Shown here piece by piece: positions 8,096 through 16,860 of a stretch of DNA of 64,000 nucleotides. Below the pieces are notes generated by a model. It was not told where the DNA came from and did no database searches. It was given only the letters and a program-made list of their open reading frames with translations. How positions within the stretch are numbered: position 1 is the first letter of the stretch; the number at the start of each line of letters is the position of its first letter. Source of the stretch: Bryobacterales bacterium (lineage in GTDB: Bacteria > Acidobacteriota > Terriglobia > Bryobacterales > Bryobacteraceae); NCBI GenBank assembly GCA_003164035.1, contig PLRS01000004.1:1-64000 (forward strand), read 5' to 3'. Both the position numbers and the translations under genes were made by a program.

Positions 8096-8488
8096 ATGAA
8101 ATCGATTCGACTGATGATTTTTGTTGCGGCGACTTTTGGCATGAGCCTGGCCGCCGCCGATGGGCCGGCTCCGGCTACGCCGGGCGTTCCGGCAGGCGCG
8201 GTGCTAACCGCCCCCTACACCTGGAGCTACGCGGATGCCCAGGGCCGCAAGTGGATCTACCGCCAGACCCCATTCGGGGTCGCCCGGCTGGAAGATAAGC
8301 CGGACCCCCACGCCGCCGCGGATATCTCCGCGCAAGCGCGGTACCTGAAGGCGGCGGATGCCGGCGACAGCGTGCGCTTCGAGCGTCCCGGGCCGTTCGG
8401 CATCTACCGCTGGGAGAGCAAGAAGACCGCGCTGAGCGCCGTGGAGCAGGCCGCCTGGGACCGCGATCGCCCGGCTGCCGGGAAGTAG
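8096..8488 (+). CDS. Small secreted protein of unknown function inside the secretion operon
   Basis: 130 residues with a clear signal peptide (MKSIRLMIFVAATFGMSLAAA). The mature part is rich in aromatic and basic residues (TWSYADAQGRKWIYRQTPFG, FGIYRWESKK). I do not recognise a family. It sits 32 bases after gspC and 4 bases before gspD, so it should be co-expressed. A periplasmic accessory or pilotin-like role is possible, but there is no lipobox and nothing in the sequence proves it. A GAGGATGGA stretch precedes the ATG. Confidence 0.7.
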   Translation: MKSIRLMIFVAATFGMSLAAADGPAPATPGVPAGAVLTAPYTWSYADAQGRKWIYRQTPFGVARLEDKPDPHAAADISAQARYLKAADAGDSVRFERPGPFGIYRWESKKTALSAVEQAAWDRDRPAAGK

Positions 8489-8492
8489 ACCC

Positions 8493-10700
8493 ATGCGCCT
8501 CCGGTTCAGTTTTCTGGCGCTGAGCGTGCTTGCCCCGCGGTTGCTCGTAGCACAGGGAGCGCCGGTTGTCTTCGTGCCCACCGAACCGCCGCCGCGGCAG
8601 CCGGCCCCCACTTCAGCCGCTCCCGCGCCTTCCACCCAGCCGGCCGAACCGGGCAAGCCGCTCGAGCCCGGCCTGTTTCAACTGGACAACACCTCCCTGA
8701 CCGACATGATCAACGTGCTGGCCAAGAGGCTCAAGATCAACATCATCGTCGATCCGAAAGTCACCGGAGCGGTCACTATCCACACCTACGGGGAAGTGAA
8801 GCAGGTGGATCTGATGCCGCTGCTCGAGACCGTCCTCCGCGTCAATCACGCCACCCTGGTCAAAGTGGGCGACCTGTACCACGTGGTTCCGGTGAATTCG
8901 ATTTCGCAACTGCCCATCGACCCGCTGGTCAACGCGGAAGCCAAGACGCTGCCCGACGACGAGCGCATGATTCTGGACCTGATTTTCCTCAAGTACGCCA
9001 CCGCGACGGAGATCGAAAAACTGATTAAGCCGTTTCTGGGCGAGGGCGCGAGCGATTCCGTTTATGAGCCGGCTAACCTGATCATCATTCAGGACAACAG
9101 CCGGAACATGAAGCGCACGCTCGACCTGCTGGCGCTGTTCGACAGCGACACCTTTGCCGGTCAGCGGGTACGGCTTTTCGAAATAGAGAACAGCCGCCCG
9201 ACCGATCTGGTGAAGGAACTCGACTCGGTTTTCAAGGCGTACTCGCTTTCCGAAAAAGGCGGCGCCGTGAAGTTCATTCCCGTCGACCGCATCAACACCG
9301 TGATCGCGGTGGCCCCGAACCCGGGCATCTTCGGTGAAGTACAGAAGTGGATCGATAAGCTGGACGTCGCGCCCAAGATACCGGCGGGTGCCACCGGGAT
9401 GTGGGTGTATCGGCTGAAATACGGGCGGGCGGAAACCATGGCCATGGCGATTATGGCGCTTTACAGCGGCAATCCCATGGCGCTGATTCAAATGGCGAGG
9501 CAGATGAATCAGGAGCGCATGTCGCAGGGCATGGGGTATGGTGGGAGCGGTTACGGCATGAACGGAATGGGAGGGTCGGGCTACGGGGCCGGCGGCTACG
9601 GCGGCGGGTATGGGGGTGGGGGTGGGTATGGGAGCGGCTACGGCGGCGGCTACGGCAATAGCATGTACGGGTCAAACTACGGCGGCAACGTCCCCCAGAG
9701 CGGCGTGCAGGCCGTGACCCCGTTCGGGACCACCCCCGCCGCCACCGACCAGACCGGGCAGTATCTCCGGCCTACAGGGCAGGCAGCCAGTAATCCGAAT
9801 GCGCCGCACGTAATTCCGAACCCCTTCGACAACACCATTCTGGTGCAGGGATCGTCGCAGGATTGGGAGCAGATTCGGCACGTGCTGGACCAGTTGGACG
9901 TACCGCCGCGGCAGGTCCTGATCGACGCCAAGATCTATGAAGTCGATTTGAACGATACTCTGAATCTGGGGTTGACTTCCACACTCAACAACCCGATCCA
10001 GACCGGCAACCAGCTTAACGGCGCGAGCAACACTTCCTCGATGTCCACTCCCGGGCTGCAGCTCACCGCGGGCTGGCTGGTGTCGAGAACCCGCCTGCTG
10101 CAGGCGCAGTTGAACGCATCCGAGTCCAGGGGAACGACCAAGCTGGTGTCGGCGCCGAGCGTGATTGCCACCGACAGCATTCCCGCCACCATGAACATCG
10201 GCAGCCAGATTCCGGTGGCGACTTCCACTTCCGCCAGCACCATCACCTCCGGCGGAACTTCGGTGCCGATCGAGAACATCAGCAGCCAGAGCACCGGCGT
10301 GACGCTGAACATCATGGCGCGAGTGAATTCGAGCGGCGTGGTGACCCTGGAGATCAACCAGCAGGTGAGTTCGCCGGAATCCACCACCACCTCGAGCATC
10401 GACTCGCCCTCGTTCACCAACCGTTCGGTCAGCACGCAGGTGACGGTGCAGGACGGCGATACCATAGCCGTCGGCGGCGGAATCACGGAAAGTTACCAGG
10501 TGACCAGCGGCGGTATTCCTTTCCTGGACCGCATTCCGGGGATTGGGTTTCTTTTCGGCACCAAGAGCGTGACCAAGTCGCGGTCGGAACTGATCATCTT
10601 CTTCACTCCGCGAGTGATCTACGACACCAACCAGGTGGTGGACGCGGGCGAAGAGATCAAGAAGAATCTCAAGCACGTGGGCAAATTGAACGACCAGTAG
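8493..10700 (+). CDS. gspD: Type II secretion secretin GspD with a Gly/Tyr-rich loop
   Basis: Outer-membrane secretin channel. It has a signal peptide and a Pro/Ala-rich linker to about residue 60. An N0 domain starts near LTDMINVLAKRLKINIIVDPKV, then N1-N3 repeats run to about 480, with NRIIxQD-like blocks such as NLIIIQDNSRNMKRTL. The C-terminal secretin domain includes QVTVQDGDTIAVGGGI and SRSELIIFFTPRVI. Inside the N-domain region, residues about 345-400 are almost pure Gly/Tyr/Ser/Met (coded by 9530-9690), an insertion larger than usual for GspD. 735 residues. It is the last gene of the operon. Confidence 0.95.
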   Translation: MRLRFSFLALSVLAPRLLVAQGAPVVFVPTEPPPRQPAPTSAAPAPSTQPAEPGKPLEPGLFQLDNTSLTDMINVLAKRLKINIIVDPKVTGAVTIHTYGEVKQVDLMPLLETVLRVNHATLVKVGDLYHVVPVNSISQLPIDPLVNAEAKTLPDDERMILDLIFLKYATATEIEKLIKPFLGEGASDSVYEPANLIIIQDNSRNMKRTLDLLALFDSDTFAGQRVRLFEIENSRPTDLVKELDSVFKAYSLSEKGGAVKFIPVDRINTVIAVAPNPGIFGEVQKWIDKLDVAPKIPAGATGMWVYRLKYGRAETMAMAIMALYSGNPMALIQMARQMNQERMSQGMGYGGSGYGMNGMGGSGYGAGGYGGGYGGGGGYGSGYGGGYGNSMYGSNYGGNVPQSGVQAVTPFGTTPAATDQTGQYLRPTGQAASNPNAPHVIPNPFDNTILVQGSSQDWEQIRHVLDQLDVPPRQVLIDAKIYEVDLNDTLNLGLTSTLNNPIQTGNQLNGASNTSSMSTPGLQLTAGWLVSRTRLLQAQLNASESRGTTKLVSAPSVIATDSIPATMNIGSQIPVATSTSASTITSGGTSVPIENISSQSTGVTLNIMARVNSSGVVTLEINQQVSSPESTTTSSIDSPSFTNRSVSTQVTVQDGDTIAVGGGITESYQVTSGGIPFLDRIPGIGFLFGTKSVTKSRSELIIFFTPRVIYDTNQVVDAGEEIKKNLKHVGKLNDQ

Positions 10701-10733
10701 TCCGGCTTTAAGCCGAGCGGTGGGAGAAAGGCG

Positions 10734-11102
10734 ATGGACGCGGAAGACTTTCGCCGGATTGCGCTGAGCCTCCAGGGTGCCGAGGAGAGGTCGCACATGG
10801 GTGCGCCCGATTTCCGCGTGGGCGGCAGGATCTTCGCCACCCTTGCCTCCCAACGCCAGGGTTACGGGAACCTGATGTTGACGCTGGAGCAGCAGGCCGC
10901 GTTCGTGGCAGAGGCTCCGGAAGTGTTTCTACCGATTGCCGGCGGGTGGGGAAGAATGGGCATGACCCACATCCGGCTGGCCGTCGCGAACCAGGACGTA
11001 CTTGCCGGCGCACTGCGCGCGGCATGGAAGCTACGGGTGGACAAGAACGCCAAGGCAGGCGCGGCGAAGGCATCGACCGGGAAGAAAACCAGGCGGGCAT
11101 GA
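10734..11102 (+). CDS. MmcQ/YjbR family protein
   Basis: 122 residues with the YjbR (CyaY-like fold) pattern: DFRRIALSLQGAEERSHMGAPDFRVGGRIFATL, then a hydrophobic strand and LRAAWKLRV near the end, followed by a basic Lys-rich tail. The biochemical role of the family is poorly defined, with DNA binding proposed from structures. A GGGAGAAAGG ribosome site precedes the ATG. It follows gspD by 33 bases but is unrelated to secretion. Confidence 0.8.
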   Translation: MDAEDFRRIALSLQGAEERSHMGAPDFRVGGRIFATLASQRQGYGNLMLTLEQQAAFVAEAPEVFLPIAGGWGRMGMTHIRLAVANQDVLAGALRAAWKLRVDKNAKAGAAKASTGKKTRRA

Positions 11103-11305
11103 CCGGGGTGCTTAACCAATTTAGGGAGGTTGGTCGCCGTTCGACCGCAAGGGAGTGCCATATGGCCCGCTCCGGGCCACTAAAGGGAATGAAGACGTAC
11201 GTGGCGCGGACCTCCGGTCTGCCGCGCCGGCTTTCCAGCCGACGTTCTTTGCTTGCGTAGCGCCGGCGATCTTGTCGCCGGTGTTTTTGACTGGGCGCGT
11301 CTTCA

Positions 11306-11353
11306 AGGGAGCGGTTGCCGCGCCTAAACGGCGAACCGTCAGTTTGGTTAGGC
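11306..11353. repeat. Half-copy of the ~160-bp MITE-like element, within intergenic 11103-11393
   Basis: GGGAGCGGTTGCCGCGCCTA and the following ~28 bases match the right half of the element at 29497-29654 (same GAGCGG, CGCG.CTAAAC.G.GAA and GGTTAxG blocks). The rest of 11103-11393 holds an unrelated hairpin (CGCCGGCGATCTTGTCGCCG, near 11261-11283) and no convincing gene. Confidence 0.7.
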
Positions 11354-11393
11354 GCGCGCGCCGAAATCGCAATAGAATAAGGTCTGATCCCCC

Positions 11394-12314
11394 ATGCCCG
11401 CGATTTCTCCCACCAACGCCCGGCTGCTGCTGGAGAAGCTGGCCGGTGTATTCGTCCCGATCTCCACGCCGTTTTCGGGTGACGAGGCGGTCGACTACGA
11501 CGCTCTCCTATTCAACCTGGCCCGCTACGCCGAAAGCGGCGTGCTCGGCTACCTCGCCCTGGGATCGAACGGGGAGAACCGCAGCCTGACGGAAGAAGAA
11601 AAGCTGCGCGTGCTTTCGACCATCGTGCGGCATAAGGGCTCCGGCCAGGTGGCGATGGCCTGCGCCACTTACGACGCGCAACGGGACACGGAGCTGTTTC
11701 TGAAACAGGCCGCGGATTTGGGAGCGGATTTCGGACTGGTGCTCTCACCCGGCTATTTCCGCAAGCAGATGACCGACGACGTTCTGTTCCGCTACTTCTC
11801 CACGCTGGCGGACACTTCGCCCATCCCGCTGCTGATCTACAATGCGCCTGCCTTCTGCGGCGTCACCGTATCTCCGGCGCTGGCCGGGCGGCTGGCGGCA
11901 CACCCCGGAATCGTGGGGATGAAGGACAGCGCCGCGAGCGGCATCGAGCAGTTTCTCGGGTTCGAGAGCGATACCTTCCACGTGCTGGCCGGTTCGGCCA
12001 ACTTTCTGTTTCCAGCTATGAGGGGTGGCTCGGTGGGCGGAACGGTTTCGCTGGCCAATTCGTTCCCGAGCATTGTCATGGAACTGTTCCGCTACGGACA
12101 GGCGGGCGATGAGGCGCGCGGCGTTCCCCTGCAGGCGCGGGTCACCCGGATCAATAAGACGATATCGGGCCCGTACGGACCGGCGGGGGTGAAGGCGGCG
12201 ATGAACCTGGGCGGATACAACGGCGGCATTCCGCGCCGTCCGCTGCTGCCGCTCACGGCGGCGCAGGTGGAAGAGATGCGCCGGGTCCTCGTCGAGGAGG
12301 GGATTCTCGAGTGA
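11394..12314 (+). CDS. Dihydrodipicolinate synthase-family lyase/aldolase
   Basis: Class I Schiff-base aldolase of the DapA/NanA/KDG-aldolase superfamily, 306 residues. Visible features are the substrate-binding GSNGEN loop (58-62), the catalytic Tyr149 in LLIYNAPA and the Schiff-base Lys177 in GMKDSA. The context (a sugar kinase overlapping by four bases, then a class II aldolase and a HAD phosphatase) points to keto-sugar-acid cleavage rather than lysine synthesis. The exact substrate cannot be read from sequence. It probably starts the operon 11394-15415. Confidence 0.9.
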   Translation: MPAISPTNARLLLEKLAGVFVPISTPFSGDEAVDYDALLFNLARYAESGVLGYLALGSNGENRSLTEEEKLRVLSTIVRHKGSGQVAMACATYDAQRDTELFLKQAADLGADFGLVLSPGYFRKQMTDDVLFRYFSTLADTSPIPLLIYNAPAFCGVTVSPALAGRLAAHPGIVGMKDSAASGIEQFLGFESDTFHVLAGSANFLFPAMRGGSVGGTVSLANSFPSIVMELFRYGQAGDEARGVPLQARVTRINKTISGPYGPAGVKAAMNLGGYNGGIPRRPLLPLTAAQVEEMRRVLVEEGILE

Positions 12315-13726
12315 CGGGCGATATTCTGAGCATGGACGTCGGCACGACTTCCTTCAAGCTGGGAATTTTCAGCCCCGCGCTGGAGAAGAAGGCCGAAGCT
12401 TCGCGTGCTTACGACGTCAATGTGTACGCCGGCGGCAGCGCCGATATCGAGCCGGAAAAATGGTGGCGGGCGCTACGCGAGTGCTGCGCCGAGGTGCGCG
12501 AGTTCCTTCCCTCGGTGGGAGTCATCGCGCTTTCGGTGACTACCCCTGGGCTGACGCCCATGGCGGAGGACGGCGCGGCGCTGGGGCCGGCGATTCTGTT
12601 CTTCGACGGACGTTCGCATGCGCAGGCGCGGGCCATCCGCGCGGTGGTGGGGGAAGATTACTTTCTGAAGGAAACCTGCAACCTGCCGGTATCGGGCGGT
12701 TCGTCGCTGTGTTCGATTCTATGGATTCGGGAGAACCAGCCGGACGTCTGGGCCGCCGCGGCCAAGTTCGGCCATTCGAACACTTACATGGTGAAGCGGA
12801 TGACGGGGAACTGGGCGATCGACCCTTCGACTGTCTCCATTACCGGGCTTTACAACACCGCCGCCAACGATCTGACCTGGAACCGGCGCGTGCTCGATTT
12901 GGCCGGCATTGCCGAAACCAAGCTGCCGCCTTTGATGCACTCCTACGAGCCGGCCGGCGAATTGTTGCCGCGGGTCGCCGATGAATTGGGCCTGCCCGCC
13001 GGCTGCACCGTGCTGTGCGGCGGCAACGACGCGATGCTGGCGGCGCTATCGGGCGGTTTGACGGAACCCGGCGGCATCAACAACATTTGCGGCACGTGTG
13101 AGATCACCAGCGTGTGCGTGGACCAGCCGGTGGCTTCGCCTAATTTCAACGTGCGGTGCCATGTTGTCCCCGGGCGCTGGGTGACGTTTTTCGTGCTGAA
13201 CACGGGCGGCAAGGCGCTCGAATGGTTCCACTCGGTTTTTTGCGCGGAGATGGCGGAGAACGATTTCTACGAAGAGTACATTCCGCGGGTGCTGGCGGCT
13301 TTCTTCGACAACCCGGACCGGGACCGGGCGGAGGCCGATCTGCCGGTGTACGTTCCGTTCCTGAGCGGGTCTCGATACGCGCTGGAGCAGAAAAAGGCGG
13401 CGTTCGACGGCATCACGCTCGAAACCGATCGCGACGCTATGTTATTGAGTCTGATCCGCGGCAACGCGGTTTACCATGGCCGGCACCTGGGCGAAGTGGG
13501 CGAGATGGTGAAACTGGGGCGCCGGGTGATCGCCACCGGCGGCGGCGCCAGGATCCGCGGGTACGTGGAAGCCAAGCGGCGCTGGACGGGGGATTTCGAG
13601 TACGAGTATCAGGACCAATCGTCGCTGCTGGGAGCGGCCATGCTGGGCCGCATCCACCAGCAGGGGTGGTTGGAGCTTTTCCGAGCCGCGACCGTGAGGG
13701 AGCGGTTGCCGGATACGCGATTGTGA
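12311..13726 (+). CDS. FGGY-family carbohydrate kinase
   Basis: Sugar kinase of the FGGY (xylulokinase/gluconokinase/glycerol kinase) family, 471 residues, GTG start overlapping the previous stop (GTGA). The N-terminal ATPase loop MDVGTTSFKLGIF, the middle CGGNDAMLAALSGG phosphate/sugar motif and the C-terminal RRVIATGGGARIRGY adenosine motif are all present. The last residues, FRAATVRERLPDTRL, are encoded by an arm of the AACCGCTCC palindrome (13681-13709), so the natural C-terminus has been replaced or extended by repeat. The substrate is unknown. Operon partners suggest a C5-C6 keto-sugar or its acid. Confidence 0.9.
   Translation: MTGDILSMDVGTTSFKLGIFSPALEKKAEASRAYDVNVYAGGSADIEPEKWWRALRECCAEVREFLPSVGVIALSVTTPGLTPMAEDGAALGPAILFFDGRSHAQARAIRAVVGEDYFLKETCNLPVSGGSSLCSILWIRENQPDVWAAAAKFGHSNTYMVKRMTGNWAIDPSTVSITGLYNTAANDLTWNRRVLDLAGIAETKLPPLMHSYEPAGELLPRVADELGLPAGCTVLCGGNDAMLAALSGGLTEPGGINNICGTCEITSVCVDQPVASPNFNVRCHVVPGRWVTFFVLNTGGKALEWFHSVFCAEMAENDFYEEYIPRVLAAFFDNPDRDRAEADLPVYVPFLSGSRYALEQKKAAFDGITLETDRDAMLLSLIRGNAVYHGRHLGEVGEMVKLGRRVIATGGGARIRGYVEAKRRWTGDFEYEYQDQSSLLGAAMLGRIHQQGWLELFRAATVRERLPDTRL
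13681..13709. repeat. Single arm of the AACCGCTCC family at the 3' end of the kinase gene
   Basis: CCGAGCCGCGACCGTGAGGG then AGCGGTTGC. One arm only, in the same orientation as the gspJ arm, and read in the same frame as RAATVRER. Confidence 0.9.
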
Positions 13727-13763
13727 TTACGATAAGCGAATACGAAGCGAAAGGAAACCGATT

Positions 13764-14618
13764 ATGCCTGTTGTGCCGATGCAGCAGATTTTGAAACACG
13801 CCTTCGACCACCGCTACGGAGTCGGAGCGTTCAACATCGTCGATTGGGTCACTATGGACGCGGTGCTTTTCGCCGCCGCCGAAACGAAGTCGCCAGTGAT
13901 CGTGCAGGTTTCCGTCAAGACGGTGAAAGTGATGGGAGCCAAGTTGATCCGGGTGATGTTCGAAGAGATGGCCGGCCGCGTGCCGGTGCCCACAACCTTG
14001 CACCTGGACCATTGCCCCGACCGGAAAGTCATAGAGGATTGTGTGGCGGCGGGATGGAATTCGGTGCTGTTCGACGCCTCCAAGCTCACCTACGAAGACA
14101 ACCTGGCGCAGACCAGGCAAGTGGTGGAGTTTGCGCACCAGTACGGCGTGGCGGTGGAAGGGGAACTCGAAGGCATCAAGGGCGTGGAAGATGGAGTGGG
14201 AGACGAATACGGCGGCCCCATCGTAGCGCTGGATAAGGCCGTGGCGTTCATCCGCCAGACCGGCATCGACAGTTTCGCGCCGGCCATCGGCACCGCGCAC
14301 GGGCTGTACAAGGGAACGCCCAAGATCAATTTCCAGCGCGTCGCGGAGATCATGGAAGCCGAGCCGATCCCCCTGGTGATCCACGGCGGCACGGGCCTTT
14401 CGGAGGAGACCTTCCATAAGCTGATCGCCTACGGCATGCCCAAGATCAACATATCGACCCAGTTGAAGATCACGCTGGCCGACAGTTACCGCGCTTACCT
14501 GGAAGAGCATCCCACCGAATACGATCCGCTGAAGCTGCTGGGCGCGGTGAAGAAGAAGCTGGTGGCGCAGATCGAATCCTTCATGCACACCTTCGGCAGC
14601 GAGGGCAAGGCGGCATGA
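13764..14618 (+). CDS. Class II (zinc) ketose-bisphosphate aldolase
   Basis: Class II fructose/tagatose-bisphosphate aldolase family, 284 residues. Zinc ligands are visible in TLHLDHCPD (His), in AIGTAHGLYKG (His) and in LVIHGGTGLSEE (His). The catalytic Asp is in LDHC. KINISTQLKI near the C-terminus binds phosphate in the family. It follows the kinase by 37 bases and overlaps the HAD gene as ATGA, so it probably cleaves the product made by the kinase. It could be FBP, tagatose-BP or a related activity. Confidence 0.9.
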   Translation: MPVVPMQQILKHAFDHRYGVGAFNIVDWVTMDAVLFAAAETKSPVIVQVSVKTVKVMGAKLIRVMFEEMAGRVPVPTTLHLDHCPDRKVIEDCVAAGWNSVLFDASKLTYEDNLAQTRQVVEFAHQYGVAVEGELEGIKGVEDGVGDEYGGPIVALDKAVAFIRQTGIDSFAPAIGTAHGLYKGTPKINFQRVAEIMEAEPIPLVIHGGTGLSEETFHKLIAYGMPKINISTQLKITLADSYRAYLEEHPTEYDPLKLLGAVKKKLVAQIESFMHTFGSEGKAA

Positions 14619-15415
14619 AGAAGGCCTTGATTTTCGACTGCGACGGCGTGCTGGGCGACACCGAGCAGTTCGGCCACCTGGTGGCATTCAATCGGATGTG
14701 GATGGACCTGGGTGTGCCGTGGCAATGGTCGGTGGAAGAGTACGGGCGCAAGCTGAAGATCGGCGGCGGCAAGGAACGCATGGCGAGCCTGTTTGCGGAA
14801 CCGGCGTTCCGGAAGGCCTGGCCGGAGGCTCCCACGGACGAAACCAGGCGGAAGGAAACGGTGGCCGCCTGGCACAAGCGAAAGACGGAGATCTATAAGG
14901 AGATCATCGGCTCCGGCCGCGTCCCGGCGCGTTCCGGCGTGAAGCGCATTTCCGAGGAAGCCCTGGCCAACGGCTGGTTGCTGGCGGTGGCATCCACCTC
15001 CGCTCCGGAAGCGGTAAACGCGGTGCTTCGCCACGCCATGGGGGAGGCCACGGCGGCGCGTTTTTCGGCGGTGCTGGCGGGGGACGTGGTGAAGGCCAAG
15101 AAGCCGGCGCCGGATATCTACCTGATGGCCGCCGCCGAACTCGGCGTGGCGCCGGAGGCGTGCGTGGTGGTGGAAGACTCCAATAACGGCGTGGAGTCCG
15201 CCTACGGCGCCAAAATGAAGTGCGTGGTGACGGTCAGCGGCTATACCCGGGATGAAGATTTCTCACACGCATCGATTGTGCTGACCTCGCTCGGCGACCC
15301 CGGCGGGGAGCAATGCGAAGTGCTGCAGAACCGCTCCCAGGCGCGGCCGAAGGGCTATTTCCGGGCTTCGGATTTGGAAGCGGTGCTATCGGGAGAAAGA
15401 GCCGCGGCTGGCTGA
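14615..15415 (+). CDS. HAD-superfamily phosphatase/phosphatase-like hydrolase
   Basis: Haloacid-dehalogenase-type phosphohydrolase of the beta-phosphoglucomutase/CbbY group, 266 residues. Motif I is FDCDGVLGDTE (nucleophile Asp9), motif II is the VASTSAPEA region, motif III Lys lies in VVKAKKPAPDIYL, and motif IV is VVVEDSNNGVESA. The long cap (residues about 20-100) suggests a CbbY-like sugar phosphatase. Last gene of the aldolase operon, with its stop one base before a palindromic repeat. Confidence 0.88.
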   Translation: MKKALIFDCDGVLGDTEQFGHLVAFNRMWMDLGVPWQWSVEEYGRKLKIGGGKERMASLFAEPAFRKAWPEAPTDETRRKETVAAWHKRKTEIYKEIIGSGRVPARSGVKRISEEALANGWLLAVASTSAPEAVNAVLRHAMGEATAARFSAVLAGDVVKAKKPAPDIYLMAAAELGVAPEACVVVEDSNNGVESAYGAKMKCVVTVSGYTRDEDFSHASIVLTSLGDPGGEQCEVLQNRSQARPKGYFRASDLEAVLSGERAAAG

Positions 15416-15416
15416 G

Positions 15417-15496
15417 GCAACCGCTCCCTCACGGTCGCGGCTCCGACCGGGGGCGTCACGCTCGAGTCCGAGCCGCGACCGCCAGGGAGCGGTTGC
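15417..15496. repeat. AACCGCTCC-family palindrome between convergent genes
   Basis: Left arm 15417-15446, right arm 15467-15496, three mismatches between arms, loop of about 20 bases. It lies between the convergent HAD gene and the enolase-superfamily gene, a place where a hairpin could act in transcription termination. No T-run is present. Confidence 0.9.
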
Positions 15497-15533
15497 TCAA
15501 TATGTCAGCAAAACTCCGAATGGGACTACTACC

Positions 15534-16802
15534 TCAGCCCCACCAGCTTTCGCCCGTTGCCAGATGGGCTTTGGCCACATCGGGATTCACCTCCGCGCCG
15601 AGGCCGGGTTTGTCGGTCGCCTCGATGAAGCCGTCCTTTATATAAGGACCGTCGAGCAGCAGCAACTGGTCCATCCAGCCGCCGGCGCCGGTGATGGTTT
15701 CGCACGTCAGATAGTCGCGAATCGACGCCGCCCACTGGCAAGTGGCCCAGGTATGAAGCTGGCTGCCGGTGTTGTGGTTGGCCATGGGCAGGCCGAAGGC
15801 ATCGGCCATATCGGCGATGCGCCTGGTTTCGAGGAAGCCGCCCGAATTGCGCAGATCCGGATGCAGGATATCGCACCCATGGTGAATGATAAAATCCCGG
15901 AAACCCTGGCGGCGCGCCAGGTTCTCGCCGGTGCAAATCGGGACGTGGGCGCTCTGGCATAGCTTCGACCACTCCTCGGAATACTCCACCTGCAGCGGGT
16001 CCTCGAACCAGAGCGGCTTGATCGGCGCGACTGCTTCGGCAATCTCGATGGCGGTGCGCAGATCGTACTCCCAATGGCAGTGGACCATGATGTCGTGGTC
16101 CCAGCCGAGCGCCTCGCGGCAATTCTCGAAGCCCCGCTGGACGTCGATGAGTTCCCTGGTGGTGAGCACGCGGTTGGCGGCGTCGCGGGCCAGGTCGGTG
16201 GCGGGATCGGTATGAGGGAAGCCGAATTTGTGGGCGGTGAAACCGGCCGGGTCGGCCTTGACTTTTTGCGCCCATTCGCGGCACGAAGCTTTGTCCAGCA
16301 TGTTGCGCGGCGCGGCATGGTCGTACACCCGCACTCTCCGGCGGAAGCGGCCGCCCAACAACGTCCCCGTGGGCACGCCGAGCGCCTTTCCGGCCAGGTC
16401 CCACAACGCCATCTCGATGCCGCTGGCGGCGCGCATCAGGTTGTGGGCCGAGCCATCGGTGCGGGTCCCGCTGAGGTCCCTCACGTGCTCGTCAAGCAGG
16501 GTGTAGATGGTGTCGATTTCGAGCGGATCGGTGCCAACCAGCCCTGGCTTCATCGACAGGATCTGTTCTTTGACGCCGACGCCCGGCGTTCCGTAAGCTT
16601 CCCCGATGCCATAGAGGCCATCATCGGCGAGCACCTTCACCAGCAGATAGGTGCGGGAGGGTCCCTGCAGCGTCATGGTGCGGACGTCGCGAATTTTGAA
16701 GCGCTTCCTTTCGGCGGCGATCAGCCGTTGGTAACGGCTCAGGAACGGTGCGGCGGCAGCGGCGGTCAGGAACAACCGGCGGGATAAACTGCGTGAGGTC
16801 AT
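15534..16802 (-). CDS. Tat-exported enolase-superfamily (mandelate racemase/muconate lactonizing type) enzyme
   Basis: Sugar-acid dehydratase or racemase-like enzyme, 422 residues. The N-terminus SRRLFLTAAAAAPF is a twin-arginine signal. The barrel carries the metal ligands Asp/His in MVHCHWEYDL, Glu in LWFEDPL and Glu in CTGENLAR, and the general base His in ANHNTGSQLHT. This pattern resembles galactonate/mannonate dehydratase-like members. The substrate is undetermined. Export of such an enzyme is unusual outside Acidobacteriota and Planctomycetes. It faces the aldolase operon and may feed it. Confidence 0.88.
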   Translation of the reverse strand: MTSRSLSRRLFLTAAAAAPFLSRYQRLIAAERKRFKIRDVRTMTLQGPSRTYLLVKVLADDGLYGIGEAYGTPGVGVKEQILSMKPGLVGTDPLEIDTIYTLLDEHVRDLSGTRTDGSAHNLMRAASGIEMALWDLAGKALGVPTGTLLGGRFRRRVRVYDHAAPRNMLDKASCREWAQKVKADPAGFTAHKFGFPHTDPATDLARDAANRVLTTRELIDVQRGFENCREALGWDHDIMVHCHWEYDLRTAIEIAEAVAPIKPLWFEDPLQVEYSEEWSKLCQSAHVPICTGENLARRQGFRDFIIHHGCDILHPDLRNSGGFLETRRIADMADAFGLPMANHNTGSQLHTWATCQWAASIRDYLTCETITGAGGWMDQLLLLDGPYIKDGFIEATDKPGLGAEVNPDVAKAHLATGESWWG

Positions 16803-16860
16803 CGAATCCCCCTTGCCCGCTGATTTTACCCGGATTCCGTGCTGTGGGGTGGGCCGGGGC

